Assembly (NCBI RefSeq): GCF_005239225.2
Contig: NC_133302.1
Span: 2,542,001 to 2,606,000, forward strand
DNA length: 64,000 bases
DNA from: Populus alba
Lineage: Eukaryota; Streptophyta; Magnoliopsida; Malpighiales; Salicaceae
Reading direction: 5' to 3'
Part shown: positions 1 to 13,288 of the stretch, one piece after another
How the letters are laid out: the number at the start of each line of letters is the position of its first letter
Numbering within the stretch: the first letter of the stretch is position 1
Program-made: the position numbers and the translations under genes
The notes under the pieces: model-generated
The model's database searches: none
What the model was told of the DNA's origin: nothing
What the model saw: the letters and a program-made list of their open reading frames with translations, nothing else

Positions 1-2109
1 TCGGGTTCTATTGAGTAAATAAATATCCATACCCAACCCAACACTTCACTTTTTATATTTGGATTTTACTTAAACCTGATCAGGTCTAAAAAATCCATAC
101 CCATTCTAGTTGGTATCAATTGGATTTGGTAAAATTATTATCCTTATTTAATCAATAAATTTCTTCTCTCAAACTTATTTTTTTCTTAAAATTAAAATTG
201 TATCGGGTTTTGAGCTAAATTATAAATTAAAATAGATTTAATAACTTTGTTATTCATAATATTTAAAATTGACTTGGATAGACTTATTTTTAAGTTGTGA
301 CATAGTTCTTGTGCCAAGTTATTATCTATTGCCATCCATAAACATTTTTAAATAAAATATTTACAATGACAATGGTGTAAATTTATACTTGAAGAAAAGT
401 TAGGGCATATACCTATAACTAAGACACCTATTCTAATTGATGCCCTTTCTTGTATGGACATCCACTAACGAAACTGCCATTAAAAATTAGCTTTTATAAT
501 GGTTCTGTATACCTTATTAATTGTGACAGTTTCTGTATATATGGTAATTTGTGGCTGACACTTCACTTGTCTTCTTCCCACATGTCTTTGTTTAAAGTCT
601 GGACAGAGAATTTAACACCAGCTAGAGAAATTTATATACCACTATAGCTTTGAGAAATAAAATGAAAAAAAAAAAAACAGAGCAATGTTCAAACCTTCAG
701 AGGATAAATTAAAAATATATAAAAAATAATATACCTTAATTTGGTCAAAAACCCAAGTTATAAAGAATAAAACTTAATTCTTAATTTATTAACTATTTTT
801 TGTATTTTTTAAAAAAATAAAATCAATTCTGATTAATTTAGATTAATAAGATTTTTAAAATTGAATTTTATTTTTAAATTGATGATCAAATCGAGTTTTA
901 TAATTATAGTTGAGGGAGAGATTGGGAGCATAATAATAGTTTTTTTTTCTTCCCCGGTGAAGTTGATCAAATTCTAATCAACTTCATTAAAAAATAATTT
1001 GAGATGAAAATCATGTTTAGGGTTTGAAGAATTTAAGAAAAGTCTAAGAAAATGTTTTTGCTTGGATAAACCATGCATTGTCTTGTACAACTAAGATGCA
1101 CTGCCTTACTAAAAAAATTAAAAATATTATTGTGTATATGCTGGAGATGTTGTCGGTCCAAGCAAAATTATTCTACATTATCATCTTAAATTTTAAATAA
1201 CAAAAATCTTAAATTGGTAAAAAAATAAATGTTTTTATGAATATATTAATTAAGTAATGAATAAATTATTTTATATCTAGTAATAATATATTTGATTTAG
1301 TATCAAAAAAACTGAAAAAAAAAGAGAATATACAAAAACAAAAAACCTTGGAACACCTACCATTGTGCACTCCATCTATTAAACTAAACTACTCACATAT
1401 ACTTATTTCTATTTTTATATGTTTTTTTTTTTTTCATTTTTAATCTATTTTTTTTAATATACAAATCACTAAAATCATATAAACTTTAATTTGATTGTTA
1501 ATTTTCATCTCTAGTTTAATTTAAATATATACAATAACAATTACTTTATTTTTTTATAAAAAATATCGAAAATATTAAAAAAAAAAAAGCCAATTGAAAC
1601 AAGTTTTAAAATAAAAATAGAAACTTTGACAAATCTATTAAATAATAAAGAATGATTTGTTCATGATCTCTTTAATTCTTTGTTTTTAGTCAATTAAACT
1701 CTACATTATTAATCAAACCATCTTTAAATTAATCAATTTACATAAATCAAAAAATGTTCTTCCTACCTTAATTATTTCATCCCTTTCTCCCAAATATCCC
1801 TAAAATACCCCCAACTAAAACCTAAATTCCTCAACAATACCTCACACACCTAAAATCACTGTTATAAAATCTGGAATGGCTCACGGGTTATTTAACCAAC
1901 TCTCAATTTATTGATTTTTTTTATTAAAATAATATTGTTTTATTACCCGACCTTAACCGTGTAGGTTTTACTAAAAATACCCAAAGCCTAAGCCCATTTT
2001 AGTCACTATATTTCTTAAAACACAAAAAAATGATCCCTCTCTGCAACAAAGCCTGCTGACAACCTTCCCTAGACAGACACCAAAAACAACAACAAAAGAC
2101 GGCTCATTC
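1..2109. other. AT-rich non-coding flank
   Basis: No coding region is supported here. The stretch is AT-rich with many A and T homopolymer runs. Positions 1-120 hold short direct and inverted echoes of a 'ccatacccaaccc' theme of the kind left by decayed plant transposons, but no element ends can be fixed. The last 100 bases become pyrimidine-rich and probably belong to the leader of the kinase gene downstream. Confidence 0.6.
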
Positions 2110-2132
2110 CCTCTCTCTCTCTCTCTCTCTCT
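2110..2132 (+). repeat. CT microsatellite in kinase leader
   Basis: An uninterrupted CT dinucleotide run of about 11 units, 196 bases upstream of the PIP5K ATG at 2328. CT-rich leaders are common in plant housekeeping genes, so this probably lies in the 5' untranslated region or core promoter of the former gene. Confidence 0.8.
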
Positions 2133-2327
2133 TTGTCTTTGGTCTTTCGCTTTTTCTCTTCCCTTTCACTATTTTTTTCTGCCATTTCTCTCACCCATTC
2201 TTCAAAGCAACAGGAAAGCTACATTTTTTTGTTTTTTGACTCACAAAAGAGCAAGAAAACTGTTTAAGAATATAGCACAGTTGCCAGAAATGTTTCCGCC
2301 GGTGCATTTACCGGTATAAAAAGCAAA

Positions 2328-5300
2328 ATGCAAGAGACTCTTCTGGCCACACTATTAGAAAACCCCAAAATCAAAGCCAAAAATAGCAAAGATGTGTCTC
2401 TACTAGTCCCCTCACTGTGCCATATAGTGACCACAAGAACCCGATCCCATCCCAACTACCGACACATGACTCCCACGCGTGACGCGATGACCACCACCAT
2501 CACTTCTCGTATTGACACCGGCTATTCCTTGGTGGAGAAGGTGCTGCCCAATGGGGATATTTATACTAGGGGGTTGGTGGATGGTGTGCCATATGGGAAG
2601 GGGAAGTATTTGTGGTGTGATGGGTGTATGTATGAAGGAGAGTGGAGGAGAGGGAAGGCTAATGGACGTGGAAAGTTTTCTTGGCAATCAGGAGCTACTT
2701 ATGAAGGTTAGTTTAAGTTAGGGAGAATGAATGGTTACGGTACTTCTATTGGTGTAGATGGTGAAGTTTATAGTGGAAATTGGGTGAGTGATAAAAAGCA
2801 TGGCTTTGGTGAGAAAAGGTATGCCAATGGGGATGTTTATCAAGGTTTGTGGAAGTTTAATTTGTAGGATGGGGAAGGGAAGTATAGGTGGTGTAATGGG
2901 AATAAGTATGTTGGTGAGTGGAAACATAGGGTGATATATGGGAAAGGGGTATTGGTTTGGGCTAATGGGAAGAGGTATGAAGGGTACTGGGAAAATAGGG
3001 TGCCTAAAGCGAAAGGAATGTTTACATTTGGTAGTGGGAATGTGAATGGGAGAGTTCTTGGTGGTGGTGGAGAGGATTTTAAAGGGGTGGCATTGGATCC
3101 AGTAGTTGGGGTTGGGGGAGGGAGGAAGAGGTCATCGGTGGATGGGAATTTTCCTCGAATTTGTATTTGGGAGTTGAATGAGGAGGCTGGTGATATTACT
3201 TGTGATATTGTTGATAATGTGGAGGCTTCTATGTTTTATAGAGATGGTAATGATGATGATGGAGGTGGATGTGAGGGTAATGTGCAGCAGCAGCTGCTGC
3301 AGCCAGGTAGAAGTTCTTGTAGTTCTATTGATGGTGAGGTTAATAAGAAACAAGGGCAAACGATTTTGAAAGGGCACAAGAATTATAATTTGATGCTTAA
3401 TCTTCAACTGGGTATCAGGTACTTTCTTACTAGTCAATATGGGGGTTTTTTGGTGGGGTTTTATAGAGTTTGGATTAATAATTTTTCTCCTTTTTTTTGG
3501 TAGGCATTCTATGGGGAAGCATGATGCAATAATGAGGGAACTAAGACAATGATTTTGATCCTAAAGAAAAGTTCTGGACAATGTTTCCACCGGAAGGATC
3601 AAAGTCTACACCTCCACATCAATCTGTGGATTTTAGATGGAAGGATTACTGTCCCATGGTATTCAGGTATTGTTTTCAGAAATTTTTATTTTTTTTTGCG
3701 GATTTTTGGAACATATAATGCTTTATTACTTCATTTTTAATCTTTTGTTGAATGTCCAAGAAAGGAGATATTGAATTTGTCTCTGATTTCCTATGTTATG
3801 GTGGTGGTTGGTTTGTTTGGTATTTAGACATCTGAGGGAATTGCTTGCAATAGATCCAGTGAATTACTTGCTAGCGATTTGTGGAAGTGATGCACTTAGA
3901 GAATTTTCTTCCCTTAGGAAGAGTGGAAGCTTCTTTTATCTAACTCAAGATGATCGTTTCATGATCAAAACCGTGAAAAAAATCTAAAGTCAAGGTTAGT
4001 AATTTAGCTACCCTAAATTCTCAATTCAACATGTTACAAAGCAGCAAATGTATGAAAGTGATTATTACTCAATTAGCAATACTTAAGGCGAGTAATTTGG
4101 TTCTATATACCAATTTAAGTCTTAGACACTTATTTTTAATTTTTATCATGTGGATAGATTTTCACAACCTATTGTGAACCATATTCAGGTTCTTATTAAG
4201 ATGCTTCCAAGTTACTACCAACATGTTTGCCAGTACAAGAACTCCTTGGTAATGAAGTTCTTTGGTGTACATTGTGTTAAACCAGTGGGAGGTCAAAAGG
4301 TATAATCATGATGGTGTAGTTTTCATTGAGATGTTCTTTCTACATAATGTAATCATATTCTAATTACTGTTCACAATGCAATGTAATTCCAGACTCGTTT
4401 TGTTGTAATGGGAAACCTGTTTTGTTCCGAGTACCGTATCCATAAACGCTTTGACTTAAAAGGCTCTTCTCATGGACGCACAACTGACAAGCTTGAGGGT
4501 GAAATTGATGAAACAACCACACTTAAGGACCTCGATCTAAACTTTGTATTTCTCCTGGAACGGTCATGGTTTAATGAACTCATTAGGTAGATTCCACAGC
4601 ATTGCATTTTTTTCATTTTGTTCCAAGTTTTGCATCCTTTATCTTGTTCTTTGGTGAGGCACTAATCTTGAGAGGTTAACATGTGTTTGTCTTCTGTTCT
4701 TTCTTTCTCAGTGAAATTTATAGGGACTGTGAATTCTTAGAAGCAGAGAGAATTATGGATTATAGTCTTCTAATTGGTCTTCACTTCCGTGATGATTACT
4801 CTAGTGAGGAGATGATGTCGCCAAATGACAAGCATTTTGGTACATTTCTTTTATCCTGTAATTCTGCTACCTTAAAAATTTACAACAATCGACCTTGAGG
4901 TAATTTGGTTTTGTGTTTCGGTATCAGAAAAAAGAAATTCACATCACGAGGAAACATCGATGCGGGGTTATCATTTGCTGCCCAACATGGATTGGGTCAT
5001 GGAAGGCCGGTATGTATTTTCCTTTTCTGAATTCATGTTTTTGCCCCTCCTAATTGTTAGTGCCTTGCTTTGTTTCTGCTTTCCTTTTCCCAAATCTATT
5101 TTCCTTATGTTAGGTTTTAGCCCTTGTATTTTTTACGACAAGCAAAGACATTTTTCCATTCTATCTCTTTTTTGGGAATGTGTGCATGTGAAGTGGTGAT
5201 AGAGAATTGTGATGAAAGATATGAATCGTCAAGTATAGATGATTATCGCAAAGATTATGCTTAGAGATGTTAAAATGCATGATACATAGTCTATTTTTGG

Positions 5301-6416
5301 AAATTGGATCTTTGACCTGTTGTTGTTTGCCGGCTTCTTAAATGGTCCTGTTTTTAAATTTAGCTTTCGTTGCTATCAAAAGTCTAAATGTTAGGCCCTG
5401 AAGTGGTGTGGCATCTTCTTTTCTAATAGGCATGTGCCACATGTTTAACTTTAGTTGCCTATGGACCCATAGTATGGTTTTGAAAAGCAATGAAGACTGC
5501 TTTCTTAAAATATCAATAAATCATCCAGCCAATGAAATTTGAGATATAATTCACAAAAAGTGAAGCTATAATTTGTGTTTGGGCTTTTCTTTTTTAATAA
5601 TGAATCATTTTCCCTTTCCCACATTGGAGCCCTGCATTTAATTAATGATTTATTCCTTTGAATTCAATTCCTATTTGTTGGAAGGACTCAAAGTGACTTA
5701 GGTTGTAGTGGTGAAATTGGGGGTAGTTTGTGGAAACCTTCTTGCTTTCTTAGATAGAAACACACTTTTACCTGGTCTTATTCTAGGCTTTTTTAGATGA
5801 TCAAATATAAATTATTAATGTGATTGACAACTGAAGCATTGATCTTTAAGTCTGCTCTGTCCTACAATGTTTTTGCCAATAATGATGCCTTAAAACCATG
5901 GTTGTAAATCAATGCTATTCTATTTGCCCAGAACATTGAAAATCAATGTGAAAAGGAAAATTAATGATGAAAAGTGTCTTCAAAGCGTAAGATTCGGCTG
6001 TGGTTGAGTGATCATTGTCATTGTTATCACATTTTGTTCTTCGTTTTGTTACTTTGAATTTTGGTTATTGTTCTTCGTTTTGTTACTCATATGAAATCAT
6101 CCGAATGGGGGCAAATGTGCCTGCAAGAGCCGAGCGTGTAACGAGGACTACTGAAATGGATCAGTGCATGGGGGTGGAAGTAACAATTCAACACCTTCAC
6201 ATAATGGTAATGAGATCTTCGATGTAGTTCTTCACTTTGGTATCATTGACATCCTCCAGGATTATGATATCAACAAAAAGCTAGAGCATGCATACTAGTC
6301 GTTACAAGTGGATCCCGTTACAAGTGGATCCCACGTCTATCTCAGTTGTTGATCCCAAGTTATACTCGAAAAGATTCCGAGATTTCATACATAGAATCTT
6401 CATAGAGGATAAGTAA
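2328..6416 (+). pseudogene. PIP5K: PIP5K with MORN repeats, disabled
   Basis: Remnant of a phosphatidylinositol 4-phosphate 5-kinase, which makes PI(4,5)P2 at the plasma membrane. Exons visible by GT-AG borders: 2328-3418 (MORN repeats such as [16 protein letters not shown], then the linker), 3504-3666, 3828-3994, 4189-4299, 4393-4586 ([20 protein letters not shown], then the [10 protein letters not shown] core), 4712-4839 (IMDYSLL), 4928-5009 and about 6085-6416 (LGAN-PARAE-like start, [16 protein letters not shown] end, TAA at 6414). Defects: TAG at 2709-2711 and 2865-2867 in the MORN frame, a 2-base loss near 3546 (seen by comparison with the copy at 33.7 kb), an extra A in the run 3976-3982 followed by an in-frame TAA, TAG at 6296-6298, and a 16-base tandem duplication at 6300-6331. 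The acceptor of the last exon is not visible and an exon between 5010 and 6085 seems lost. Family assignment is firm; loss of function is strongly indicated. Confidence 0.93.
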
Positions 6417-8393
6417 TGGATGGAAAGAAAGAATGGAAATCTATACATAATTTTTCCACTCAGAGATTAAACTCCCGGCGACATCCCAAAAGAAAGTTTT
6501 ATGGGCGATGCATATTGTGAAGGAAGGGACGTTGATTGCTCAAGGTGTTCAATGTTTATGGCTAAAATTTTTAGAGTAGCCATTATGTGATTTGTTAACT
6601 ATGGAGAAGGTCTCAAGGGATTTGTTGAGCAATTTGAAGAGTGAAGGCAGGCAACTAGAGCAATGTGTTTTCTTTAGTTTTTAGCAAGCCAAGAGCATAG
6701 AAAGTAGAGAAATGGATGCAAAACTAGGGAGGGATTGGAAAATAACAAAGTGTATAGTCAAAAGTAAATACTTCTACAGACAATGTGGGATTAGGATTGA
6801 ACAAAATTCTTTTTTATGGCATGCTATTCGAAATTTTGAAAAATATGGTTTGCCCCTTGGCCTCTCTCTTTCTCACTCTGATACTGATTGAAAATCAAAT
6901 AGGGTGTTTGCGTTTTCATTTAGGAAGCCATGTAAAGAAGGGGAAGGGAACCAGAAAGATGTTTCCTTTTGCTCTTGCTCTTTATTTCAATCTCCATATT
7001 GGAAGTTTAAAAAACTTTATTGCAATAATACACTTTCACGCTTGGAATGTCTTTTTACGTTCCTTTGAACAGTGCCAAGAAGATAAACAGTACGACAAAG
7101 CGATAGGATGGTGATGATCCTAATGGGTTGCTGCTGCTTTTGATTCTCACCCATGGCCATGTCAATCTTTGTGCTATTTTTCCACATCAACAAATCTTAG
7201 TTACCTAACAAATAATAATTCAATAAGACCCTTTTGATCCAAAGAAAAAAAAATAATAGAAAAGAAATCACTCCTCACATTAAGATTATTGAGATAATTT
7301 GCTAAGAGTTGAGCATATGAAATGTAGTTGATGTAGTCTTTAAAGTTGTATTTCATTTAATTAGACCCTTAATTCTTAATTTAGTGCTATATACTAGAAT
7401 TTTACTTAAAAACGATAGACAAAGGTAATCCAATTAAAAAAAACAAAACAAGAAAGCACATAAAATCTTTACGAGCCTCTCTCTTTTTGTCTTTTTTACT
7501 TTAATCTTCATTTCAATTAGCTTATACGCACACATAAATTATTTTTCTTTTCACATAAATTCTTAGCTATTTATTGTTCTCTCTTCGGTTTTTATATAAC
7601 AAAATTAAGTTTTTTACCAACCAATTCTTAGCAAAATCATCTATATATAAATGAAAGCATTCACAAAACATTAAAATCTCCCATCATTCATATGGAATAC
7701 ATGAAAGGTTGCATTCATGAAAAAACTCCCCTTTTAAACATCTATTTGAACTCAAAACAATATGTGAGTAAACTTAATTGTCAATTTTAATTAGCACATT
7801 AAATCATTGATGAATATGAAAACATAAGAATTAAATACTATTTTCTTAGACTACAAGGATAAATGAATTATTTTCTAAATTAGATTATTGTCATAGGATT
7901 TCTTTAGGTATGAGAATTCAAGTTTGGTGTTTTTAACGATGTTTATGTTTTTTTAAATAGTCCCAAGATTTATTATTAATTAGTGTTGGTGCCATGAAGC
8001 TAATGATAAACTTGCAAGAAAAAACAAAAGTTGTATATAGAAAAGAAAAAATGCAAAAAAAATATAAAAACCATGCAATAATACATAGCAAGATCTTATA
8101 GTCAACACTAACAACACTTTACTTATTAGACTAATTAATGATGCTTTCAGAAATTTCCTATGTATTATTAGTTTTCATCAATTATCTTAAATATATCATA
8201 ACATTAAACAATGAAGAATCAACTCAAATAGTATATCTCAACTAATAATTTCTTCCTAGAAAACCAATTTATTTCTAACTAAGATCAAAGATTTTCATCT
8301 TTTGGAAATACATAGAAGAAGTGAGAAAAAAAAAATAAAACAATATTCATCAAATGTATAAATTACATCATGGATAACAACAACTAGTTCATC
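6417..8393. other. Spacer between PIP5K and TNL-1
   Basis: No gene is supported. Positions 6926-7070 are a copy of repeat module R2 ('agccatgtaaagaaggg...gttcctttcg'), which recurs at least seven more times in the window in the same orientation. Positions 7100-7215 match module R7, also seen at 18690-18770, 53568-53700 and 59878-59935. The rest is AT-rich sequence with short open frames typical of chance. Confidence 0.6.
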
Positions 8394-8571
8394 CAATTTG
8401 AAAGCGGATGGAAAAGATTTCAAAGAGAATTCAATAAACTTCTAAGTTTAGAAAATGATCTTCAAATTCAACTTGTAATACAAAAATACCGTACTGATTT
8501 GGAGTAAGTTCAAGCATCTCTCTGTAAAATGATCTTGTGCTAAAAACTCCTGCGTCCAGGTCCTTAGTACC
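8394..8571 (-). pseudogene. Relic LRR-leader exon (TNL exon 3 type)
   Basis: Read on the minus strand, this aligns along its length with exon 3 of TNL-1 (11198-11473), the short exon between the NBS and the main LRR block. Matching pieces include the run reading 'LDAGVFSTRSFYREMLEL' in place of the TNL-1 'LDVRASEDKSLSTASFAEMKFL' region, and the later 'gcggatggaaaagatttcaaag' segment. There is no proper splice acceptor at its 5' side and the frame is not maintained to the donor. It sits 714 bases downstream of the TNL-1 stop codon. Similar relics lie at the same distance from TNL-4 and TNL-5. Confidence 0.75.
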
Positions 8572-9284
8572 CATAAATACCATCAAATTATTAGAACTTT
8601 CAAATTTGAAAAGAAAGTTAGTTGTGTACATGCATTTTGTTATTAGGAACAAATTCCCATCACTTTTAATTAAAAAACTTACTTTATAATAAAAAAAAAA
8701 GGTTAATATCACATCTTTTTCATTTTTGTTTTTAAAATATCGAGTTTGAAATAAAATATAAAAACATTATTCAATTTTTTATTTTAATGTAAAAAAACAA
8801 AAATCAGTTTTCAATATTTTCTAAATAAACTAAAGTGATTTTAATAGAATATGTTAGTGATTGCTGGCTTTTTGTTTTTCAAAAATTAATTATTAAAGTT
8901 ATAATTTATTTTTAAGTGATATTCGATAGATCTAATTATTAAAGATAATATTTATTTTTTATATTAAATAAGAAAAATATTATCATAAAATCAAGAAAAA
9001 AAAAAACCAAGGAGACTCTAAATATTTAATAAAAAATATTGTTAAAGATAATAGTTAATTTTTTAAGATTAAATAAGAAAAATGTAATAATTAAAGATGA
9101 TATTTAATCTCTTAAATTAAATAGAATAAAATAGAAATATGTATTCTTACCAAAAAGCCTTAAATATTTAGTATTGTTTTTTTTTTATTAAAGATGATAT
9201 TTAATTTGTATATTAAATAATAATAATGAAATAATTAAAGATAATATTTAATCTCATAAATTAAATAGAATATAATAAAAATAA
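8572..9284. other. AT-rich tract with internal tandem repeat
   Basis: Non-coding. Two diverged copies of a roughly 165-base unit are visible: one ends at 'gtattcttacc' near 9147, the second at the same motif near 9308, inside the end of TNL-1. The first copy therefore carries a stray duplicate of the TNL last-exon border. The same arrangement is found at 62216-62445 beside TNL-5. Confidence 0.6.
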
Positions 9285-12200
9285 CTAAATGAAATATGTA
9301 TTCTTACCATGAAGCGTTGAACTGAGGTTATGGTTTTGCAGCTTCGCAAATAAAAAGTCACTCCATTGCTTAGGTGTAGACGCTGTAATCGAACCACAAT
9401 GGGGATGAGGAAGCAGATGATACAGCGGTGGTGAAGGCATCACAGTATCTGTTCTCACTGCCAACTCTTCAAATGAATCCGACTTCCCTGCGATCACATG
9501 GACCCCACATTCTTTAATGTCTGCGGGTTGGTATGAATCATCGTTGAGCATTGCATTCTCCCATTGGATGATAATACGTGAATAAATGGATAGTTCCAAT
9601 TCGTCATCTGCACAGTAATCTTTCATTGCCATTTTACTTCTACTTATGTATCTTATAAATCCAGTTTTTGGATGATAATACCATCGCGTACATTTAAACA
9701 AGCAAATACCATTGCTATTATTTCTTATAATAATTGTATCGAAAGTGTTCTTATCACCCTTATCAAACCAAAGAACTAAGCCTTGGAAGACTGGAGGTAA
9801 ATGGAATGACAATGAGCATCCTTCTCCCCTGTAGCTCATCCAATTTGGCATCTCACTAGGAATGGGGCGAATACGAATAAAATACCCGTGACGACCGTTG
9901 CACATTACCTGTATAAATATATTATCATAAAATCAAGAAATAAAAAATAAAACCAATCAGACTTTAAATATTTAATAAAAAATATTATTAAAGATAATAT
10001 TTAATTTTTTAGATTAAATAAGAAAAATAAAAAATATTATTAAAGATGATATTTGTTTTTTTTAAATAATAATAATAATAATAATTGCCTATATACATAT
10101 TGATTTCAAGGAATGCTGAGAATTTAGATATTAATCAATGTATGTGCCAATTGTGTGTGTTTCTTTTTGTGCGAAAAAGAGACGGAAAGAAATAGTACCT
10201 CAACAACGCTCTTCAGTAATTTACTTGGTGAATGACTGCGGTCACCAACATAAATATACCAGAAACAATTACTTAGATCTTCAATGCCCTGAAACTCTTC
10301 TAACGAATAAGTTTCATCTAGCTTTATAAGTAGGTTTTTTTTTGGCTCTTTTGGTATTCTTACTCTTTTCAATGATTTGCAATGAGATGCAAACAACATG
10401 TGTAAACTTGAGGGAAGATCTGGGATTGATACAAGATATTTGCATTTCTGGACATACAAATACCTTAGCTTGGGAAGGAAGCCGAGCCCAGAAGGAAGGC
10501 TAGAGAATTTGTTTCCATCTAGATTCAAATTCCATAAAGCAGACAAACCACTGAAATCAACACAGTTAGTTGTGCGATCAGACAAACCACTATTAGAAAG
10601 GTTAAGATGTTTCATTGATATCCATTCAATGAAAGGTGTTGGCAGCCAACGTTTCCAATTCAAAACACCTGCTGAAATCAAAGAAGAACTTGGTGGAGCC
10701 GAACGGCATCCACACAATGATAACCTTCTGACATGCTTTAATTGTCCAATTGAAGAGAGAAATTGCTCATTTTCAATCCCATCAGATAACAACTTAGTTA
10801 AGGATTCTATATCACCCATGTGTTCCGGCAATTTTTCAAGTTGTGAACACCCAGAAATATTCAAAGTTTTAAGAGACTTTACATTGCCAATGCTTTCAGG
10901 GAGATTCTTCAGCCTCCAACATCCCTCCAGATTCAAGAAAACGAGGCCCGTCAAATTTTCAATTGATTGATGCACCTCAACTAAACTCGAGCAACCTTTC
11001 AGAATTAGTTTCTCTAGACTTGAACTATGCAAGTCTGGTGTTTTAATAAGGTGCTGAGAATGACTGAGATTAAGGATTTTAAGCTTATCGAGAATCTGTT
11101 ATAATAGAGAGAAAAATAATGAAAATTAATCATAGAAAGTCATAACATGTAAATATACATACTGGAAAATTTTTGGGAATTGTATCATGTTTTGTACCTT
11201 TTTTCCCTTCCATAGTTCTTTAAGGTTATTGTACTGCATATCAAGAATAGCTAGATTGTCCAAGGTAAAATCAGATGGAAAATATTTCAAAGGACATTCA
11301 TGCCAACAAATCCACATCAACTCTTTAGAAAGCAGTTTGAAGGATCTGGTGAGATGTGCTCCGTTGATTTGGAGTAAATTTAAGAATTTCATTTCTGCAA
11401 ATGATGCTGTGCTAAGTGATTTATCTTCCGATGCTCTGACATCCAGTGCAAGACCCTCTACAACTTCCGTACCCTAAAAAAATAAAATCAATACAACTTT
11501 CATACAATTATTTGTAATAAGTTTGACTAGAAAATACAACATTGAGCTCTTGCGTACCTTGTGCTGCTCAAGTACATTCCATGCATCCTCTTGATTCCAA
11601 ATTCTTGTCCTGTTTCCAGGTTCTTTTGGAGACGATTCACGAACGACCTCCCTTCCCATGTCTCGTAATAGATCATGCATGGTTACCGTCTCTCCCAATA
11701 CTTTAATCAGAGACCTTTCATGGAGAGTTTGCAAATCAACTTCTGGATTGTAACCGCAACGGGCCCCTAGCACTTTTGCGACGTACTCTTTCTTTCTATC
11801 AATAAAGAAGCAAGCGATGTCAAGGAATGCATTTTTTAGTTCTTCACCGTGCAGTGAGTCATAACTTATTCTAAGCTTTCCTTGAATATCGTGGTTTGGA
11901 ATTCTTTTCAATTTGTCAATTTCACTTTCCCATCTACCTCTGTTTTTCCCAAACAGACAAGCACCCATAACCTTAAGAGCTAAAGGAAGTCCTCCACAGT
12001 AATCAACTGCATCCTTCGAAAGCTTAATATAATCTTTTGCTGGCTTGGAGTCCTTAAAGGCATGCCAGCTGAAAAGCTGAAGCGACTCGTCTGGTTTCAA
12101 TTCTTCGATCTGATATGTTTGATCTGCTTCACGAAGAACATTTGAATCTCTTGTTGTAATAATTACTCTACTTCCAGGACCAAACCAGCTTCGCTCTCCC

Positions 12201-13288
12201 ATCAAAGCTTTTAGCTGGTCCAGATGAGCCACATCGTCAGCAACAACAAGAACTCTTTTGCAACAAAGTCGCTCTTTGATCAGAACCTTTCCTCTATCAT
12301 CACAATTGATGTTTGCAACATCCTGTTTTAAAATATCGTGAAGAAGTTGTTTTTGTAAAGGAACAAGACCATTAAACTGTTTTGATGTTTCATTGATATT
12401 CGAAAGAAAACAGCTGCCCTCGAATCTATAGCAGAGTTGATTAAATACAACTTTTGCTATAGTTGTCTTTCCTATTCCTGGCATCCCATGTATGCCCACA
12501 ATGCGTACATCATCTGTTGCAGTACTTAGAAAGTAAAAAATATTGCGAGCAAGCTGATCCATACCTACGAGGTGCTCAGGAACATATAAGTACTTGGGAT
12601 CTAATTTATTCAACACATCGTTGATAATCCCTTGGATAAATTTTGCATCATCCCTGCTCACAGAAAAAAGGCAAGTCATCGATAGCAAGTCAATTAAGTA
12701 TGCTAAAAAGAAATATTTTATTACTTCACATTGAAAAATGTAATGTAAAATTACTCCATAAACGTCTGCAAGTGAATCTTAGAGAGAAAAGGAATACCTG
12801 TTTGCCATATCATTGAGACTCCATCCAGATAGCTTTCCGGCATCCTCAAGAGCTTTTCTCCACTCCTTCACCAACTTCTGTTCAAAACGCTCTTCATGCT
12901 TATCAAATGGCTCTGCAAAACTGCCAGTCTGTTTTCTCACATCTGAAGGATCAATGTGATAGAATATAGGAAGAACAATCTGACCGGTTTTCTTCCTTTT
13001 GCACTTCAGAATCTCTACAAGTTCATTGAGACACCATCTAGAAGAAGCATATCCTTTTGAGAAGACAACTATGGATATCTTTGATTCTCGAATTGCCTTG
13101 AGAAGATGCTCGGAGATTTCTTCTCCTCTAGGAAGTTCATCATCATCTCGAAAAGTGTGGATTCCTGTTTGGATTAAGGCAGTATATAGATGATCTACAA
13201 ATGTCTTGCGAGTATCTTCTCCTCTAAAACTCAGGAAGACATCATAGGCCCCTTCTGGTCTAGAACGAGAAGACTCTGGCTCTGTCAT
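9285..13288 (-). CDS. TNL-1: TIR-NBS-LRR immune receptor, intact
   Basis: Intracellular plant immune receptor of the TNL class. Exons (minus): 13288-12798, 12653-11558, 11473-11198, 11095-10199, 9908-9285; every border is GT-AG and phases agree, giving about 1,127 residues. TIR (about 15-150): DVFLSFRGEDTR and SSRWCLNELVEI, with the Glu at residue 89 in the position of the TIR NADase catalytic residue. NB-ARC: P-loop GMPGIGKTT (220-228), kinase-2 RVLVVADDV, RNBS-B GSRVIITTRDS, CGGLPLAL, FLDIACFF, MHD at 489-491. Exon 3 is the LRR leader, exon 4 the LRRs (NLEGCWRLKNLPESIG and similar), exon 5 a post-LRR C-JID-like domain (PNWMSYRGEGCSLSFHLP). The start is the ATG before TEPESSRS; an in-frame ATG 16 codons upstream (13336) is less likely because the paralog TNL-2 begins at the equivalent site. 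A further donor-like GTAAGAAT lies at 9307, so an extra 3' exon cannot be excluded. Nothing disabling is seen. The effector recognised is unknown. Confidence 0.95.

Noticed and set aside
2264..3437. Minus-strand open frames opposite the kinase MORN exon
   Set aside because: They are shadows of the glycine- and valine-rich plus-strand coding sequence.
6785..7114. 109-codon open frame downstream of the kinase
   Set aside because: It overlaps repeat module R2, whose other copies do not keep the frame.
8431..8712. A functional sixth exon of TNL-1
   Set aside because: The exon-3-like relic lacks an AG acceptor and a maintained frame, so it was annotated as a relic. The donor-like site at 9307 keeps the question open.
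10138..13193. Plus-strand open frames opposite TNL-1
   Set aside because: They are antisense to the LRR, leader and TIR exons. The spliced minus-strand model explains the region fully.
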